A stretch of DNA of 64,000 nt from Occallatibacter gabretensis (GCF_001449115.1 NZ_LAIJ01000009.1:2114114-2178113), one strand, 5' to 3'. Numbered from the stretch's first letter, positions 43,024 through 51,562 are shown. Notes: generated by a model not told the origin, from the letters alone. Program-made: numbers and translations.

Positions 43024-43671
43024 ATGGTTCCCGATACGAATGCAAATTTCGACAGGTTGGCCGGCGCTTATCGCTGGATGGAGTGGCTCAGCTTTGGGCC
43101 GCTGCTGCAACGATGCCGGTGCGCGTTTCTGGGTGAGTTGGAGACGGCGCGGCGCGCGTTAGTGCTGGGCGATGGCGATGGGCGGTTTACGGCGGAGCTA
43201 CTGAGGGCTAATTACGCGGTGCGGGTTGATGCTGTGGATGCTAGTCCTGCCATGTTGCGGGCATTAGTTGAGCGGGCTGGAGCGAGTGCCGGGCGGGTGC
43301 GGACGATTGTGGCGGATATTCGTTTATGGCGACCGGAAAGTGCCGATGCGTATGACCTAGTGGTGAGCCATTTCTTTCTTGATTGCCTGGCGACAGAGGA
43401 GGTTGTGGCGCTGGCTGGCTCCGTCAGGGGAAGCCTGACGGAGGGCGCGCGTTGGGTTGTCTCCGATTTTGCTGTACCCGAGGGTTGGGCTGGCCGGCTT
43501 GCGGGACGGGTGGTGGTTGGGTTTTTGTATCGCGCTTTCGGGCTGCTGACGGGGTTGCGAATCCGACGGCTTCCGGATCATGCGGTGGCGCTGAGGAGCG
43601 CTGGGTTTGTACTTGAGGAGCGGAAAGAGATGCTGTTTGGGTTGTTGTTCAGTGAGGTTTGGAGAGCATAA
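43024..43671 (+). CDS. Class I SAM-dependent methyltransferase
   Basis: 215 residues from ATG 43024; upstream in-frame codons belong to the repeat element. Rossmann motifs are visible: LVLGDGDGRFTAELL (motif I, glycine loop), VDAVDASPAMLRAL (acidic end of strand 2), VADIRLW and YDLVVSHFFLDCL. It resembles ubiquinone/menaquinone-type or small-molecule methyltransferases. The substrate is unknown. It may act with the membrane protein upstream, 63 nt away. Confidence 0.82.
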   Translation: MVPDTNANFDRLAGAYRWMEWLSFGPLLQRCRCAFLGELETARRALVLGDGDGRFTAELLRANYAVRVDAVDASPAMLRALVERAGASAGRVRTIVADIRLWRPESADAYDLVVSHFFLDCLATEEVVALAGSVRGSLTEGARWVVSDFAVPEGWAGRLAGRVVVGFLYRAFGLLTGLRIRRLPDHAVALRSAGFVLEERKEMLFGLLFSEVWRA

Positions 43672-43687
43672 AGCTACAAAAACAGAA

Positions 43688-43800
43688 GCAGGTTCTTCGA
43701 CTCATCACTCCCAGACTGAAGAAAACGTCTCCACCCCAGCGAGCAAAAATCGCTCGCCGGGGACCCCGGTCTGGGGACCGCGGTTCGCTCAGGATGATAC
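43688..43800. repeat. Dispersed GCAGG..GGATGA repeat, copy 1
   Basis: Starts GCAGGTTCTTCGACTCATC and ends CGCTCAGGATGATAC, with nested GC-rich palindromes (ACCCCGGTCTGGGGACC area) between. It lies just downstream of the methyltransferase. Confidence 0.7.
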
Positions 43801-43819
43801 CTTATTTTTTATTCAGAAA

Positions 43820-44080
43820 TCAGGCGTTGGCAAGAGTTTCGGTGACCAGGTTGTGGATCTTCTTGTTGACGTCATTGACGCTGATGAAGAAGGGCGACTT
43901 GAGGCACTGAAGGCTGAGCTGCTGCGAGTCGGGTGAGTAGTCCCAAGCGACTTCGATGCCCATTTTGGAGGCGGAGCCGGAGTTTCCGGAGATGGGGATG
44001 CCGGCGGCTGCGGCCTTTTGCTGGAGCACGGCGAAGTGGGCCGGAGAGATGTTTTGAAAGAGCTGAGGTGCGTTCGACAT
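43820..44080 (-). CDS. Small conserved-looking protein of unknown function
   Basis: 86 residues with AAGGAAAG before the ATG. A soluble alpha/beta chain: PQLFQNISPAHFAVLQQKAA helix, then GIPISGNSGSAS, GIEVAWDYSPDSQQLSLQCL, and a C-terminal helix (VNDVNKKIHNLVTETL). No signal peptide. No family recognised, but the good ribosome site and balanced composition support it as real. Confidence 0.65.
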   Translation of the reverse strand: MSNAPQLFQNISPAHFAVLQQKAAAAGIPISGNSGSASKMGIEVAWDYSPDSQQLSLQCLKSPFFISVNDVNKKIHNLVTETLANA

Positions 44081-44665
44081 ATTCTTTCCTTTCAGTTGAT
44101 CACAGTTGCGCAGTTTCGTGAGTTACCCTGTGCGGGCTTCGATTGCAAGCAATTCAATTCAAGAGGCTTATGTGTGACTTCACAGTTTCTGTGAGGAGCG
44201 GCATGGCTGTGAAGCTGTGAGAACGCGTGGAAGAGTTCTGTAAATCCCCTATTTTCAATTGCTTCCGCCTTCTTCTTCACGCGAAAGTTTCCAGTGCGTA
44301 AGGTGTCTTCACAGTTTGTTGCTTCCTAAAAGGCAAAAACCGCCAGCCCGGAACGGGAGTGGCGGTTTTCTTCTCTCATCTTTTTTAGTGTGCCATAAAG
44401 GGTGGTAATTCTACGCAAAGTTGGCAAAGTTTTTCGCGCTTTAGAATCAGCGTGTTAGGAAATATTTCTGAAAGAAGGGCTTGACAAGATTTCCACAGGG
44501 GTTGGGAGGATCGGAAATCAGAGGCTGGAAATCCGGATCCTTAACTGCAAGGATCTCCACCCCACGAAGCAGAAGGCGCTCCGGCTCCGTGGGGACGCCG
44601 GACCTGGGGCACCCGGCGAGCAAAGATAAATCGGGGCTATTTGGGTATCTGCCAGGCGCTTGTCG
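44081..44665. other. Long intergenic region with hairpin and repeat fragments
   Basis: 585 nt. It contains an isolated hairpin (44336-44369) and a degenerate repeat area (about 44550-44615) with CCCCACG/CGTGGGG arms and a 15-mer (44601-44615) repeated exactly at 52331-52345. A leftward frame at 44092-44280 has no ribosome site and is not called. Confidence 0.5.
44336..44369. terminator. Isolated hairpin with T-tracts on both strands
   Basis: AAAACCGCCA and TGGCGGTTTT enclose an inner CCCG/CGGG pair. It could end transcripts from either side; the nearest gene stop is the CPBP protease, 297 nt away on the minus strand. Confidence 0.6.
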
Positions 44666-45745
44666 TCAGGTTTTGGTTTCAAGAGGCGGCTGCGGCGAGG
44701 AGTGCGTGAAGAACAGTACGACAAGGACGAGGAGCAGCACGGGGATACAGAACACGCTGCCTTCAGGGCCAGCCGTCCCTCCGGAAAGCACAGGATTTCC
44801 GGATGCGTGTGTGGCAAAAAGCCGTCCCTGCATAAGGCTGCCGCTATCGGGCACACCGTAGAGGAAGGATTGAGTCCAGTCCCAGGAAGTATGGAAGCCG
44901 ATAGCCCACCAGAGCGAGCCGGTACGCCAAAGTGCTGCAAGGAAGACGAAGCCGACGAGGAACACCTGCAGGAGCCCGAAGAGGTTTTCGCCGTTGTTGG
45001 AGGTGTGGGCCAGAAGGAAGAGCGCAGAGGTGCCGGAGGAGGCAAGCCAGAAGGAGATCGCGCGAGCATGGGGTTGGGAGATCAGGTTGCCGAGGCCGAC
45101 CAGGCCACGCGTAAGGGTGAACTGAATATAGCCACGAAAGAGGTATTCCTCAGAGAGGCCAACACCTAAGAAGGCGAAGAGTTGAATTGCGCCCCAGATA
45201 AGGATGGCGGGGCCATGCTCAAGACGTGCGTCAAAGCTAAGCAAATGCAGGCTATATAAGACGACGATGAGCAGTGAAATCGCTAGAACCCCCCAAACAG
45301 CTCCGATGAGAAAGCGCCGGAAGGGATGGACGCCTCCCAGGCCGAAAGCGGAGAGCTTGCGACGTTCCACGGCGGCCATGATCCAGCTCAGCAGAAGAAG
45401 AATCGGGAAGATCGCCCACTCGAGGAAGGTGCGGGTCAGCATAGGGGCGTCCGCAAGCCGCTTTCCAGCCGGTGCAGGTGCGCCAGTTGTCTGTCTGGCC
45501 GCCGCGGTGGCAGGATGCGCAGCCGCGACGGAATGCCGGACGACGACAAAGATGGAGACGAGGATCGCGGCAAAGATTGCGAAATAGATCAGCAGGCTCC
45601 AGCCGGCACGGAGACCGAAGGGACCGATAAAGACGCGGCGCGCAATGGAGGATGGCGTAGAGGAGCCGAGCTCGACCCGAAGCGCCGCAGGTCGCAGCGA
45701 ATCATGCCGCTCAGGAATGGATGGCTGTGCGGGGGGCGAGTCCAT
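44666..45745 (-). CDS. CPBP-family intramembrane metalloprotease
   Basis: 359 residues. After a polar N-terminal 45 residues come about eight hydrophobic helices. The CPBP (Abi/Rce1-like) motifs are LSEEYLFRGYIQ (two catalytic glutamates and Arg), LFLLAHTSNNG (His) and GFHTSWDWTQ (second His/Asn position). Members cleave prenylated proteins or peptides within the membrane and often confer bacteriocin immunity. The spaced insertion of Pro/Ala residues between helices 1 and 2 (AAHPATAAARQTTGAPAP) is periplasmic or a linker. The MNIO cassette lies upstream on the same strand (153 nt from the partner stop), so a role in peptide maturation or immunity is possible but unproven. Confidence 0.9.
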   Translation of the reverse strand: MDSPPAQPSIPERHDSLRPAALRVELGSSTPSSIARRVFIGPFGLRAGWSLLIYFAIFAAILVSIFVVVRHSVAAAHPATAAARQTTGAPAPAGKRLADAPMLTRTFLEWAIFPILLLLSWIMAAVERRKLSAFGLGGVHPFRRFLIGAVWGVLAISLLIVVLYSLHLLSFDARLEHGPAILIWGAIQLFAFLGVGLSEEYLFRGYIQFTLTRGLVGLGNLISQPHARAISFWLASSGTSALFLLAHTSNNGENLFGLLQVFLVGFVFLAALWRTGSLWWAIGFHTSWDWTQSFLYGVPDSGSLMQGRLFATHASGNPVLSGGTAGPEGSVFCIPVLLLVLVVLFFTHSSPQPPLETKT

Positions 45746-45898
45746 TCAATTATGGTCCTCTTAAAAACTGAGATATGCGTCTTGGTACTCAAGCTTAGAC
45801 GACTCCAAGGACGTGATTGTTCCTGAAAGCTGCATTGAGTCCTGAGAATTCAAACTAATCCAGCACCCATCGTTTGCTGGGCTCCAGGCGTGCTCCAC

Positions 45899-46444
45899 TC
45901 AGCGATGACACACACTTGTACAACTGACGTGGCGGGGTGAATCGGATGGTGGGCCGATGGTCAGGATGTAGCGGGCGCAGCGGTCGGACTTGGGGAGTTC
46001 CGTGCCCTGGGTGAGGGCGGTGAGCACGTGGTTCGGGTCGCGGTCCCAGAGGATGAGTGCGGGGTTTTGCCGGGTGGCGGAGGGGACGAGGCATTCTAGC
46101 TCGAAGGCGGCTACGGATCGGAGAAGACGGTCGGGGTGCGCGGCGAGCGAGGTGAGGAAGTGCCGGGATAGCTCCTCGATGGCGGGTGGGGTAGGGTTCC
46201 GGCTGAAGTGATCGTCGATATAGGTTGCGTAGCATCCCATGTGCTTCATGAGGCGCGAGGTGTAGATGCATTGCGACTCGACCTGGAAGCGCAGCCACCA
46301 GGAGGCGATTTCGCGGGTCATGGCGAGGCCGGGGGAGTGCATGACTTCGTTCAACCATGGGTCGGTCTGGGCTGAGGCTTCGGTGACTGGTGTGCCAGTG
46401 AGAATGCGGCGGAGGGATTGCTGCTGTTCGCGGAGGGTCAGCAT
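45899..46444 (-). CDS. MNIO partner protein (DUF2063-like / RRE-type)
   Basis: 181 residues. The ATG overlaps the stop of the MNIO oxidase gene by 7 nt (ATGCTGA), so translation is coupled. The N-terminal helix LREQQQSLRRILTG is reminiscent of DUF2063/BufC-type partners, followed by a helical domain (EIASWWLRFQVESQCIYTSRLM, EELSRHFLTSLAAHPDRLLRSVAAFE) and a beta-rich C-terminal half (NPALILWDRDPNHVLTAL, CARYILTIGPP). Partner proteins of MNIO enzymes (MbnC, TglI, BufC, ChrI) bind the precursor peptide. I infer the same role from gene order; sequence alone is not decisive. Confidence 0.65.
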   Translation of the reverse strand: MLTLREQQQSLRRILTGTPVTEASAQTDPWLNEVMHSPGLAMTREIASWWLRFQVESQCIYTSRLMKHMGCYATYIDDHFSRNPTPPAIEELSRHFLTSLAAHPDRLLRSVAAFELECLVPSATRQNPALILWDRDPNHVLTALTQGTELPKSDRCARYILTIGPPSDSPRHVSCTSVCHR

Positions 46445-47337
46445 GAGGCCAGCTCTGCCGGGATGTTTGCGATCTCGGCGCGGATGCGGGTGAGCTCGGC
46501 GCAGGTGATGCTGGCGCCGAGGGCTGGGGCGGCTTCTTTGAGGAGCTCCCAGGTGACGACTTCAAGATTGGGGCAGCGAGCGAGGATCCGATGGGCGAGA
46601 GCGATAGTGGAGTCCGCGGTGGGCCGGGAGTGAATGTCGAGCTGGAAGCCGTGGTGCTCGAAGCCTCCGGCGAGGTGCATCTCGCGGACCGGATGGAGAT
46701 TGAGCTCGTCGAGGAAGGACGGGATATCGAAGCCGAAGTTGTGCGCGTCACATTCGAGGTTGTAGGCGTCGAGGATGAGGCCGCAGCCGGTGCGTGAAGT
46801 GAGCGCGTTGAGGAACGCGGCGGGAGTGTATTCGGCGGGGGCGTCGGGAAGCAAGTGGATGATGTGCTCGACGAGAAATGGGACCTTGTAGCGCTCCTGA
46901 AGGATGCGGATGCGCTCGCAAAGCAGGTCCAGCATCTCTTCAGTACGTGGAAGCGAGAGCATGGTGTCGAGGTTTTCCCCATCGACGGTTGTGTAGCCGA
47001 GATGCTCGCTGTGCCAGCGCGGGGTGAAGCGGGAAAAGAACTCATCGAGCAGGCGGATGTAGGAGCTGTTCCATCCGTCGGCGGTGCCGATGGAGAGGCC
47101 GATGCCGTGGACTATCAGTCCGGTATGCGGAGTAGCAGAGGCAATCTGGTCGAGAAGTTCCGGGCGCAAGGCGCCGGCGTGGCCGTTGCTGGTGCGCGAG
47201 ATGCTGTCGGGCGCGATCTCAAGATAATCGACGAGCGGAAGGACCTGCTGAAAGAGGTCGCTATCCATGCCCTCGTAGGTAGTGGCCAGCGCGGGCGTAG
47301 GAACACGATGAGGTGTGCTTTCGACTGTGCCGGCCAT
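46438..47337 (-). CDS. DUF692 multinuclear non-haem iron oxidase (MNIO)
   Basis: 299 residues from ATG 47337 (GGAGG 5 nt upstream; an in-frame ATG at 47361 has none). A TIM-barrel of the MbnB/TglH/BufB family. Expected metal-site residues are visible in order: E40 (DYLEIAPDS), H77 (IVHGIGLSIG), H112 (HSEHLGY), E157 (FLVEHI), D190/N193/H199 (LILDAYNLECDAHN), H221 (REMHLAGG), D234 and H236 (LDIHSRPT), E264 (VTWELL). MNIO enzymes use two or three irons and oxygen to modify cysteines of ribosomal peptides. It lies between a small CxxC peptide gene (32-nt gap) and a partner gene, the typical RiPP order. Confidence 0.9.
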   Translation of the reverse strand: MAGTVESTPHRVPTPALATTYEGMDSDLFQQVLPLVDYLEIAPDSISRTSNGHAGALRPELLDQIASATPHTGLIVHGIGLSIGTADGWNSSYIRLLDEFFSRFTPRWHSEHLGYTTVDGENLDTMLSLPRTEEMLDLLCERIRILQERYKVPFLVEHIIHLLPDAPAEYTPAAFLNALTSRTGCGLILDAYNLECDAHNFGFDIPSFLDELNLHPVREMHLAGGFEHHGFQLDIHSRPTADSTIALAHRILARCPNLEVVTWELLKEAAPALGASITCAELTRIRAEIANIPAELASC

Positions 47338-47369
47338 TGAACCCTCCGAAGGCGATTGCATTGATTTGC

Positions 47370-47570
47370 CTAGGCGGATCTGACGCCAGTGACGTTTGCG
47401 AGCTCGTAGGGGTCGCCTTCATCGCCGGTGAGATGGAGATCGATGCCCATGAGGCCGCAGGTGCGACACCCATAACGGCCACCGATGGTGCTGATGATTT
47501 TGGAGAGGGCTTCCACATCTACTTTGGGCTGCACGTGGACGCTGACTGTGGTACGTGATGCGCTGCTCAT
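47370..47570 (-). CDS. Putative RiPP precursor peptide with GCRTCGLMGIDLHL core
   Basis: 66 residues with AAGGAG 8 nt before the ATG. Residues 1-32 could be a leader (TTVSVHVQPKVDVEALSKII). The segment 34-47 is GCRTCGLMGIDLHL, with C35 and C38 as the only cysteines, followed by the acidic TGDEGDPYE. It is followed on the same strand by the MNIO oxidase (32-nt gap) and partner, as precursors are in methanobactin-, TglA- and bufferin-type clusters. There is no signal peptide, unlike bufferins, and the core does not match the known precursor types I can recall. A small non-RiPP metal-binding protein is the alternative. Confidence 0.7.
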   Translation of the reverse strand: MSSASRTTVSVHVQPKVDVEALSKIISTIGGRYGCRTCGLMGIDLHLTGDEGDPYELANVTGVRSA

Positions 47571-47794
47571 ATGTCTTTCTCCTTTGGTTTACGGACTCCT
47601 CGGAGGCAGAGCGTTGGCGAGTAGTGATTTTGGGGGCGGGGGCGTTACGGATAAGGACGAATGACGAGGAATGCAAAGCGGGTTCTTTCTTCCGCCTTAG
47701 GTATTGCTGCGGTGAGGATGACAGGTTGGCTTTTGTGGGATCCCAAGTCCCAAAACCGGGATCAGACGGAAGGGCCGGTTTTGCCAGACTGGTC

Positions 47795-48331
47795 CTAACG
47801 GAGTTTCATTCTTTCCAGCCGGGCTTGATGATCCGGGGCCTTGTCGAGCCAAAGGTCCCAGGTGCAGGGGCCGATTTCCTCGTCGTCGAAGGGATGGCCA
47901 GCGGCCTTGAGGGCGAGTTTGATCTGTCCGTGGTGGTAGCCCTCATGCCAGATCATGTGCTGGAGGTAGAGGAGGGGGTTGTCGTAGTGGAGCAGCATGG
48001 GCGTGCCGGAGAGGAGGAGACTTTCGACGGCATGGCGGACGGCTTTAGCGCTTGAGTCGAGCTGAGAGGCGATCTCCTCCGGGTCCACGATGTCGAGCCA
48101 TTCGCGGTCTGGAACTTGGGGAGTGAACTGTGGAGCGTCTTCTGCGAGGAAGATGAGCCGGACGTAGTGCATGTGGGTGAACATGCGGGCTACGGTGGGA
48201 CTGGTGGGGAGCGCACGGGCCTGAAGGCCGCCGGGCGGCAAGGCGCGGAGGAGATTGATGAGGATCTGGTTGTTGCGGTCCCAGGAGTCGAGGATGAGGG
48301 TGAGGAGATTATTTTCGTGAGCTGGTGTCAT
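47795..48331 (-). CDS. DinB-family protein
   Basis: 178 residues, GGAG 5 nt before the ATG. A DinB four-helix bundle: LTLILDSWDRNNQILINLL, RMFTHMHYVRLIFL (first metal His) and YLQHMIWHEGYHHGQIKLAL (second and third His). Such proteins are metal-dependent; some are bacillithiol- or mycothiol-type transferases and many have unknown substrates. It is divergent from the GIY-YIG gene. No thiol-biosynthesis gene is near. Confidence 0.9.
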   Translation of the reverse strand: MTPAHENNLLTLILDSWDRNNQILINLLRALPPGGLQARALPTSPTVARMFTHMHYVRLIFLAEDAPQFTPQVPDREWLDIVDPEEIASQLDSSAKAVRHAVESLLLSGTPMLLHYDNPLLYLQHMIWHEGYHHGQIKLALKAAGHPFDDEEIGPCTWDLWLDKAPDHQARLERMKLR

Positions 48332-48486
48332 GGAAACTCCATTGGCGGGAGTGCGGCGCCTGAGATGCGGATATGTTCAGGATGATAAGCGGTGGTGGAA
48401 GCGGGTGGGAGTGCGATTGCTCCGAGGGACTGTGGGGAAGCAAAAACTACATTGTCGAATTGCACTCTGGCTTCTACGATGAGGCA

Positions 48487-48825
48487 ATGGCTGAGCGCAT
48501 TTACTTCACCTACATCATGGCCAGCCGCAGCCATACACTTTACATCGGTATGACTGGGAACCTTCGTCTTCGCGTCTTTCAACATAAATGGCACGAAAAA
48601 GATGGTTTCACTGCCCGGTACAATTGCGATCGCCTTGTCTGGTTTGAATCCTTCAGCGATGTATCGCTGGCCATCCAACGAGAGAAAGAGCTGAAAGGGT
48701 GGCGACGTGAAAAGAAAGTTGCTCTGATCGAGCAAGCCAATGTCACGTGGCAGGATCTGAGCAGAGGCTGGTATGACGTAGAGCCTGCGGATTCCAAGCG
48801 GGCTCTGGACAGGATGGATGCCTGA
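48487..48825 (+). CDS. GIY-YIG domain nuclease-like protein
   Basis: 112 residues from ATG 48487 (GAGG upstream); the frame is open further 5'. A single UvrC-like GIY-YIG domain: FTYIMASRSHTLYIGMTGNL, RVFQHKWHEKDGFTARYNCD, LVWFESFSDVSLAIQREKEL, and GWRREKKVALIEQANVTW. The conserved Arg, His and Glu of the family are present. Stand-alone members are common and of unclear function. Confidence 0.9.
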   Translation: MAERIYFTYIMASRSHTLYIGMTGNLRLRVFQHKWHEKDGFTARYNCDRLVWFESFSDVSLAIQREKELKGWRREKKVALIEQANVTWQDLSRGWYDVEPADSKRALDRMDA

Positions 48826-48834
48826 AAGGCAACC

Positions 48835-48882
48835 GCAGATCCTTCACTTCGCCTGAAGAAAACGGCTCCGTTCAGGATGACA
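48835..48882. repeat. Dispersed GCAGG..GGATGA repeat, copy 2 (short form)
   Basis: GCAGATCCTTCACTTCGCC at the left and TTCAGGATGACAC at the right, with only about 15 nt between. A further partial copy of the right end is at 48895-48907. Confidence 0.6.
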
Positions 48883-48948
48883 CGCGTTGGTAGGTGGACG
48901 GCTGATCTCAGGATGACACCGCAGGGGTGGGGGTGAGTGAAGGAACTC

Positions 48949-51219
48949 TTAGTCGGCGACGGCGGTGGCGACGGCTGCTTTTGAGGCGCGTTTGGCTGCG
49001 GGGCGGCGGGGTTTGGGTGTGGGCTTGCCGTTTGTCGCTTCAGGACTTCCGGCTTCAGTCGTCGCGGCTTCGTGACTGGAATGTTTGTGGTGATGCGTGT
49101 GGACCTGGGGGCAGGGCGGAGGGATTTCGGAGAGGTCGGATTTGCCTTCGGCGTATTGCATCAGGAAGTCCTGGCTGGAGAAGCCGGGAGCATCCGGGTA
49201 GGCCTTGTGGACGCAGGTGTAGGCGCCGTCGGATTGCTGGAGGCGGCCTTTGCGGGTATCGGCGAGCAGGGCGGGGATGATTTCGTCCTGGATGCGGGCT
49301 TTGGTGGCGGCGTCGCGGATGGGGAAGACGACTTCACAACGCTCGAAGAGGTTGCGGGGCATCCAGTCGGCGGAGCCGATGTAGACCTCGGCTTCACTTG
49401 GATTGGCACCGCCGTTCAAGAAGGTGAAGATGCGGGAGTGCTCCAGGAAGCGGCCGACGATGGAGCGGACGCGGATGTTTTCCGAGAGGCCTTTGACGCC
49501 GGGTTTGAGGATGGAGAGGCCGCGGATGATGAGGTCGATGTGGACGCCGGCCTGGGAGGCGTCATAGAGGGCTTCAATGACGCTCGGTTCGAGGAGCGCG
49601 TTCATCTTGGCGACGATGCGGGCGGGCTTGCCGGCGCGGGCGTGGTCGGCTTCGCGGCGGATGAGGCCGAGGAAGCTTTCCGCCATGGTGAGCGGGGCTA
49701 CGAGGAGCGGACGATAGTCGTCGATTTCCGCGTGCGCGGTGAGGTAGTTGAAGACGGTGTGGACGCGCTCGGTGATTTCGGAATTGCTGGTGAGGAGCGA
49801 GAGATCGGTGTAGAAGCGCGAGGTGATGGGGTTGTAGTTGCCGGTGCCGAGATGGCAATAGCGGCGGGTGACTCCGTCTTCATCGTGGCGGACGAGCATG
49901 GCGAGCTTGCAATGGGTCTTGAGGCCGACGACGCCGTGGAAGACCTGGACGCCGGCGTCTTCCATGGAGCGGGCCCAGCGGATATTGGCGGTCTCGTCGA
50001 AGCGGGCCATGAGTTCGACTACGACGGTGGTTTCCTTGGTGGCCGCGGCTTCAATGAGGGCCTGGAACATGAGCGAGTCGGAACTGGTGCGATAGAGGGT
50101 CTGCTTCATGGAGAGGACGCGGTCATCGTGCGCGCCGTGCTGGATGAAGGAGACGACAGGATCGTAGGAATCGTAGGGATGGTGCAGGAGGATGTCGCGC
50201 TGGCGCAGCTCTTCAAAGATGTTGGCCGATTTGCGCGAGAGCGTAAGAGGCTTTGGCGTGAAGGGCGGGTATTTTAGATCGGGGCGCTGGACGTCTGAGT
50301 AAAGAAAGAAGAGGCGCGAGAGATTCACAGGGCCGTTCGTGGAGAAGACCTGATCTTCATCGAGCTCGAAGTTGACGCGGAGGCGCTCGACGATCTCGGG
50401 GTGCGCTGCGGTTTCGATTTCGAGGCGCACGGCGTCGCCTTTGCGGCGGTTGTGGAGCTCGAAGCGGATGGTTTCAAGAAGCGAGCGGGCCTCTTCTTCT
50501 TCGAAGTAGAGGTTGGAGTTGCGGGTGACGCGGAAGGCGGCGTGGGCGAGGACTTCATAACCGCGATACATGCGTGAAAGATTCTGCGCGATGAGGTCCT
50601 GGAGAAGCAGGTAGTCGTATTTGCCTTGCTCGGAGGGCAGGCGGATGAAGCGCGGCAGCGCGCGCGGGACGGTCACGACGCCGAGGACCTGCGGGCCGGA
50701 GGATTTGCGCTTGAGGCGGAGAAGAAGCGCGAGGCACAGCGCCTTGTTGAGGACGCGCGGGAAGGGATGCGCGGGATCGATGGAGATGGGCGTGAGGAGC
50801 GGGTCGACTTCGCGCTGGAAGTAGTTCTGGGCGAAGGCGCGGGCTGGTTCATCGAGCTCGTTCCATTCGAGGAGGCGGATGCCTTGCTTGCGCATCTCGG
50901 GCAGGAGCTGCGTGGTCCAGCACTCGTACTGTGCGGTGACGAAGGTGTGGATAGCGCTGGTGAGGGCGGTGAGGGATTCCTCTGGGGTGAGGCCGTCATA
51001 GCCGAGCTCACGGCCGCCGTCTTCAATGCGCTGCATGAGGCTGGCCTGGCGGATCTCGACGTACTCGTCGAGATTGGAGCCGGTGATGGCGAGGAATTTG
51101 ACGCGCTCAAGAAGCGGGTTTGCGGAGTCGGCGGCTTCTTCGAGGACGCGGCGGTTGAACTGCATCCAGGATTCGTCGCGGCCGTTGAAGTGGGATTGCC
51201 GGGTGGTGGTCTTTGGCAT
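48949..51219 (-). CDS. ppk1: Polyphosphate kinase 1
   Basis: 756 residues from ATG 51219 (AGGTG 9 nt upstream; GTG 51231 also possible). PPK1 builds polyphosphate from ATP. The N-terminal domain has SWMQFNRRVLEEAADSANPL and LAITGSNLDEYVEIR. The head domain has DPAHPFPRVLNKAL and FTPKPLTLSRKSANIF. The catalytic domains have DSYDPVVSFIQHGAHDDRVL, VELMARFDETANIRWARSM, YCHLGTGNYNPITSRFYTDL with the autophosphorylated His, and RGLSILKPGVKGLSENIRVR. A Lys/Ala-rich C-terminal tail of about 50 residues (ATNGKPTPKPRRPAAKRASK) is an addition to the family core. ppx is 7.5 kb away. Confidence 0.96.
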   Translation of the reverse strand: MPKTTTRQSHFNGRDESWMQFNRRVLEEAADSANPLLERVKFLAITGSNLDEYVEIRQASLMQRIEDGGRELGYDGLTPEESLTALTSAIHTFVTAQYECWTTQLLPEMRKQGIRLLEWNELDEPARAFAQNYFQREVDPLLTPISIDPAHPFPRVLNKALCLALLLRLKRKSSGPQVLGVVTVPRALPRFIRLPSEQGKYDYLLLQDLIAQNLSRMYRGYEVLAHAAFRVTRNSNLYFEEEEARSLLETIRFELHNRRKGDAVRLEIETAAHPEIVERLRVNFELDEDQVFSTNGPVNLSRLFFLYSDVQRPDLKYPPFTPKPLTLSRKSANIFEELRQRDILLHHPYDSYDPVVSFIQHGAHDDRVLSMKQTLYRTSSDSLMFQALIEAAATKETTVVVELMARFDETANIRWARSMEDAGVQVFHGVVGLKTHCKLAMLVRHDEDGVTRRYCHLGTGNYNPITSRFYTDLSLLTSNSEITERVHTVFNYLTAHAEIDDYRPLLVAPLTMAESFLGLIRREADHARAGKPARIVAKMNALLEPSVIEALYDASQAGVHIDLIIRGLSILKPGVKGLSENIRVRSIVGRFLEHSRIFTFLNGGANPSEAEVYIGSADWMPRNLFERCEVVFPIRDAATKARIQDEIIPALLADTRKGRLQQSDGAYTCVHKAYPDAPGFSSQDFLMQYAEGKSDLSEIPPPCPQVHTHHHKHSSHEAATTEAGSPEATNGKPTPKPRRPAAKRASKAAVATAVAD

Positions 51220-51235
51220 GGGAATTGGCACCTGC

Positions 51236-51562
51236 GCGGTGATGTGAAGTCTATCGCGTTACGGTCTCAAGGTACTAGCTAACAGGATTGGGGGCGGGGA
51301 GATGTTAAGGGGAAGAGAATTTAAGGACGAATGACGAATGACGAGGGAACGATCAAGACAAAGCAAAAGCAGGTCCTTCGACTCATCACCCCCAAACTGA
51401 AAAACGTTTGGGGGCCCGTTCGCTCAGGATGACACCTCGGAGGTGGTGGATATTTATGTGGAGTTGATGTTCCGAATGGATGTTTGACCTTGGTGCCTTG
51501 GTGGGTTGAGGATGGAGGAGACAGGCCCCACTCCTGATCATGCTGGTAAGGAGCGTTTGCAG
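51236..51562. other. Intergenic region with repeats
   Basis: About 330 nt holding AAGGACGAATGACGAATGAC tandem-like sequence (about 51323-51342) and the dispersed repeat at 51369-51435. No ORF or RNA gene is seen. Confidence 0.5.
51369..51435. repeat. Dispersed GCAGG..GGATGA repeat, copy 3
   Basis: GCAGGTCCTTCGACTCATC to CGCTCAGGATGACAC; the interior pairs CCCCCAAAC with GTTTGGGGG. Confidence 0.75.

Noticed and set aside
44092..44280. 62-codon leftward frame upstream of the 86-residue protein
   Set aside because: No Shine-Dalgarno and unusual composition; the region looks regulatory or repeat-derived.
45855..47045. 396-codon open frame on the minus strand over the MNIO genes
   Set aside because: Ser/Pro/Arg-rich shadow of the oxidase and partner genes, which have proper ribosome sites and conserved motifs.
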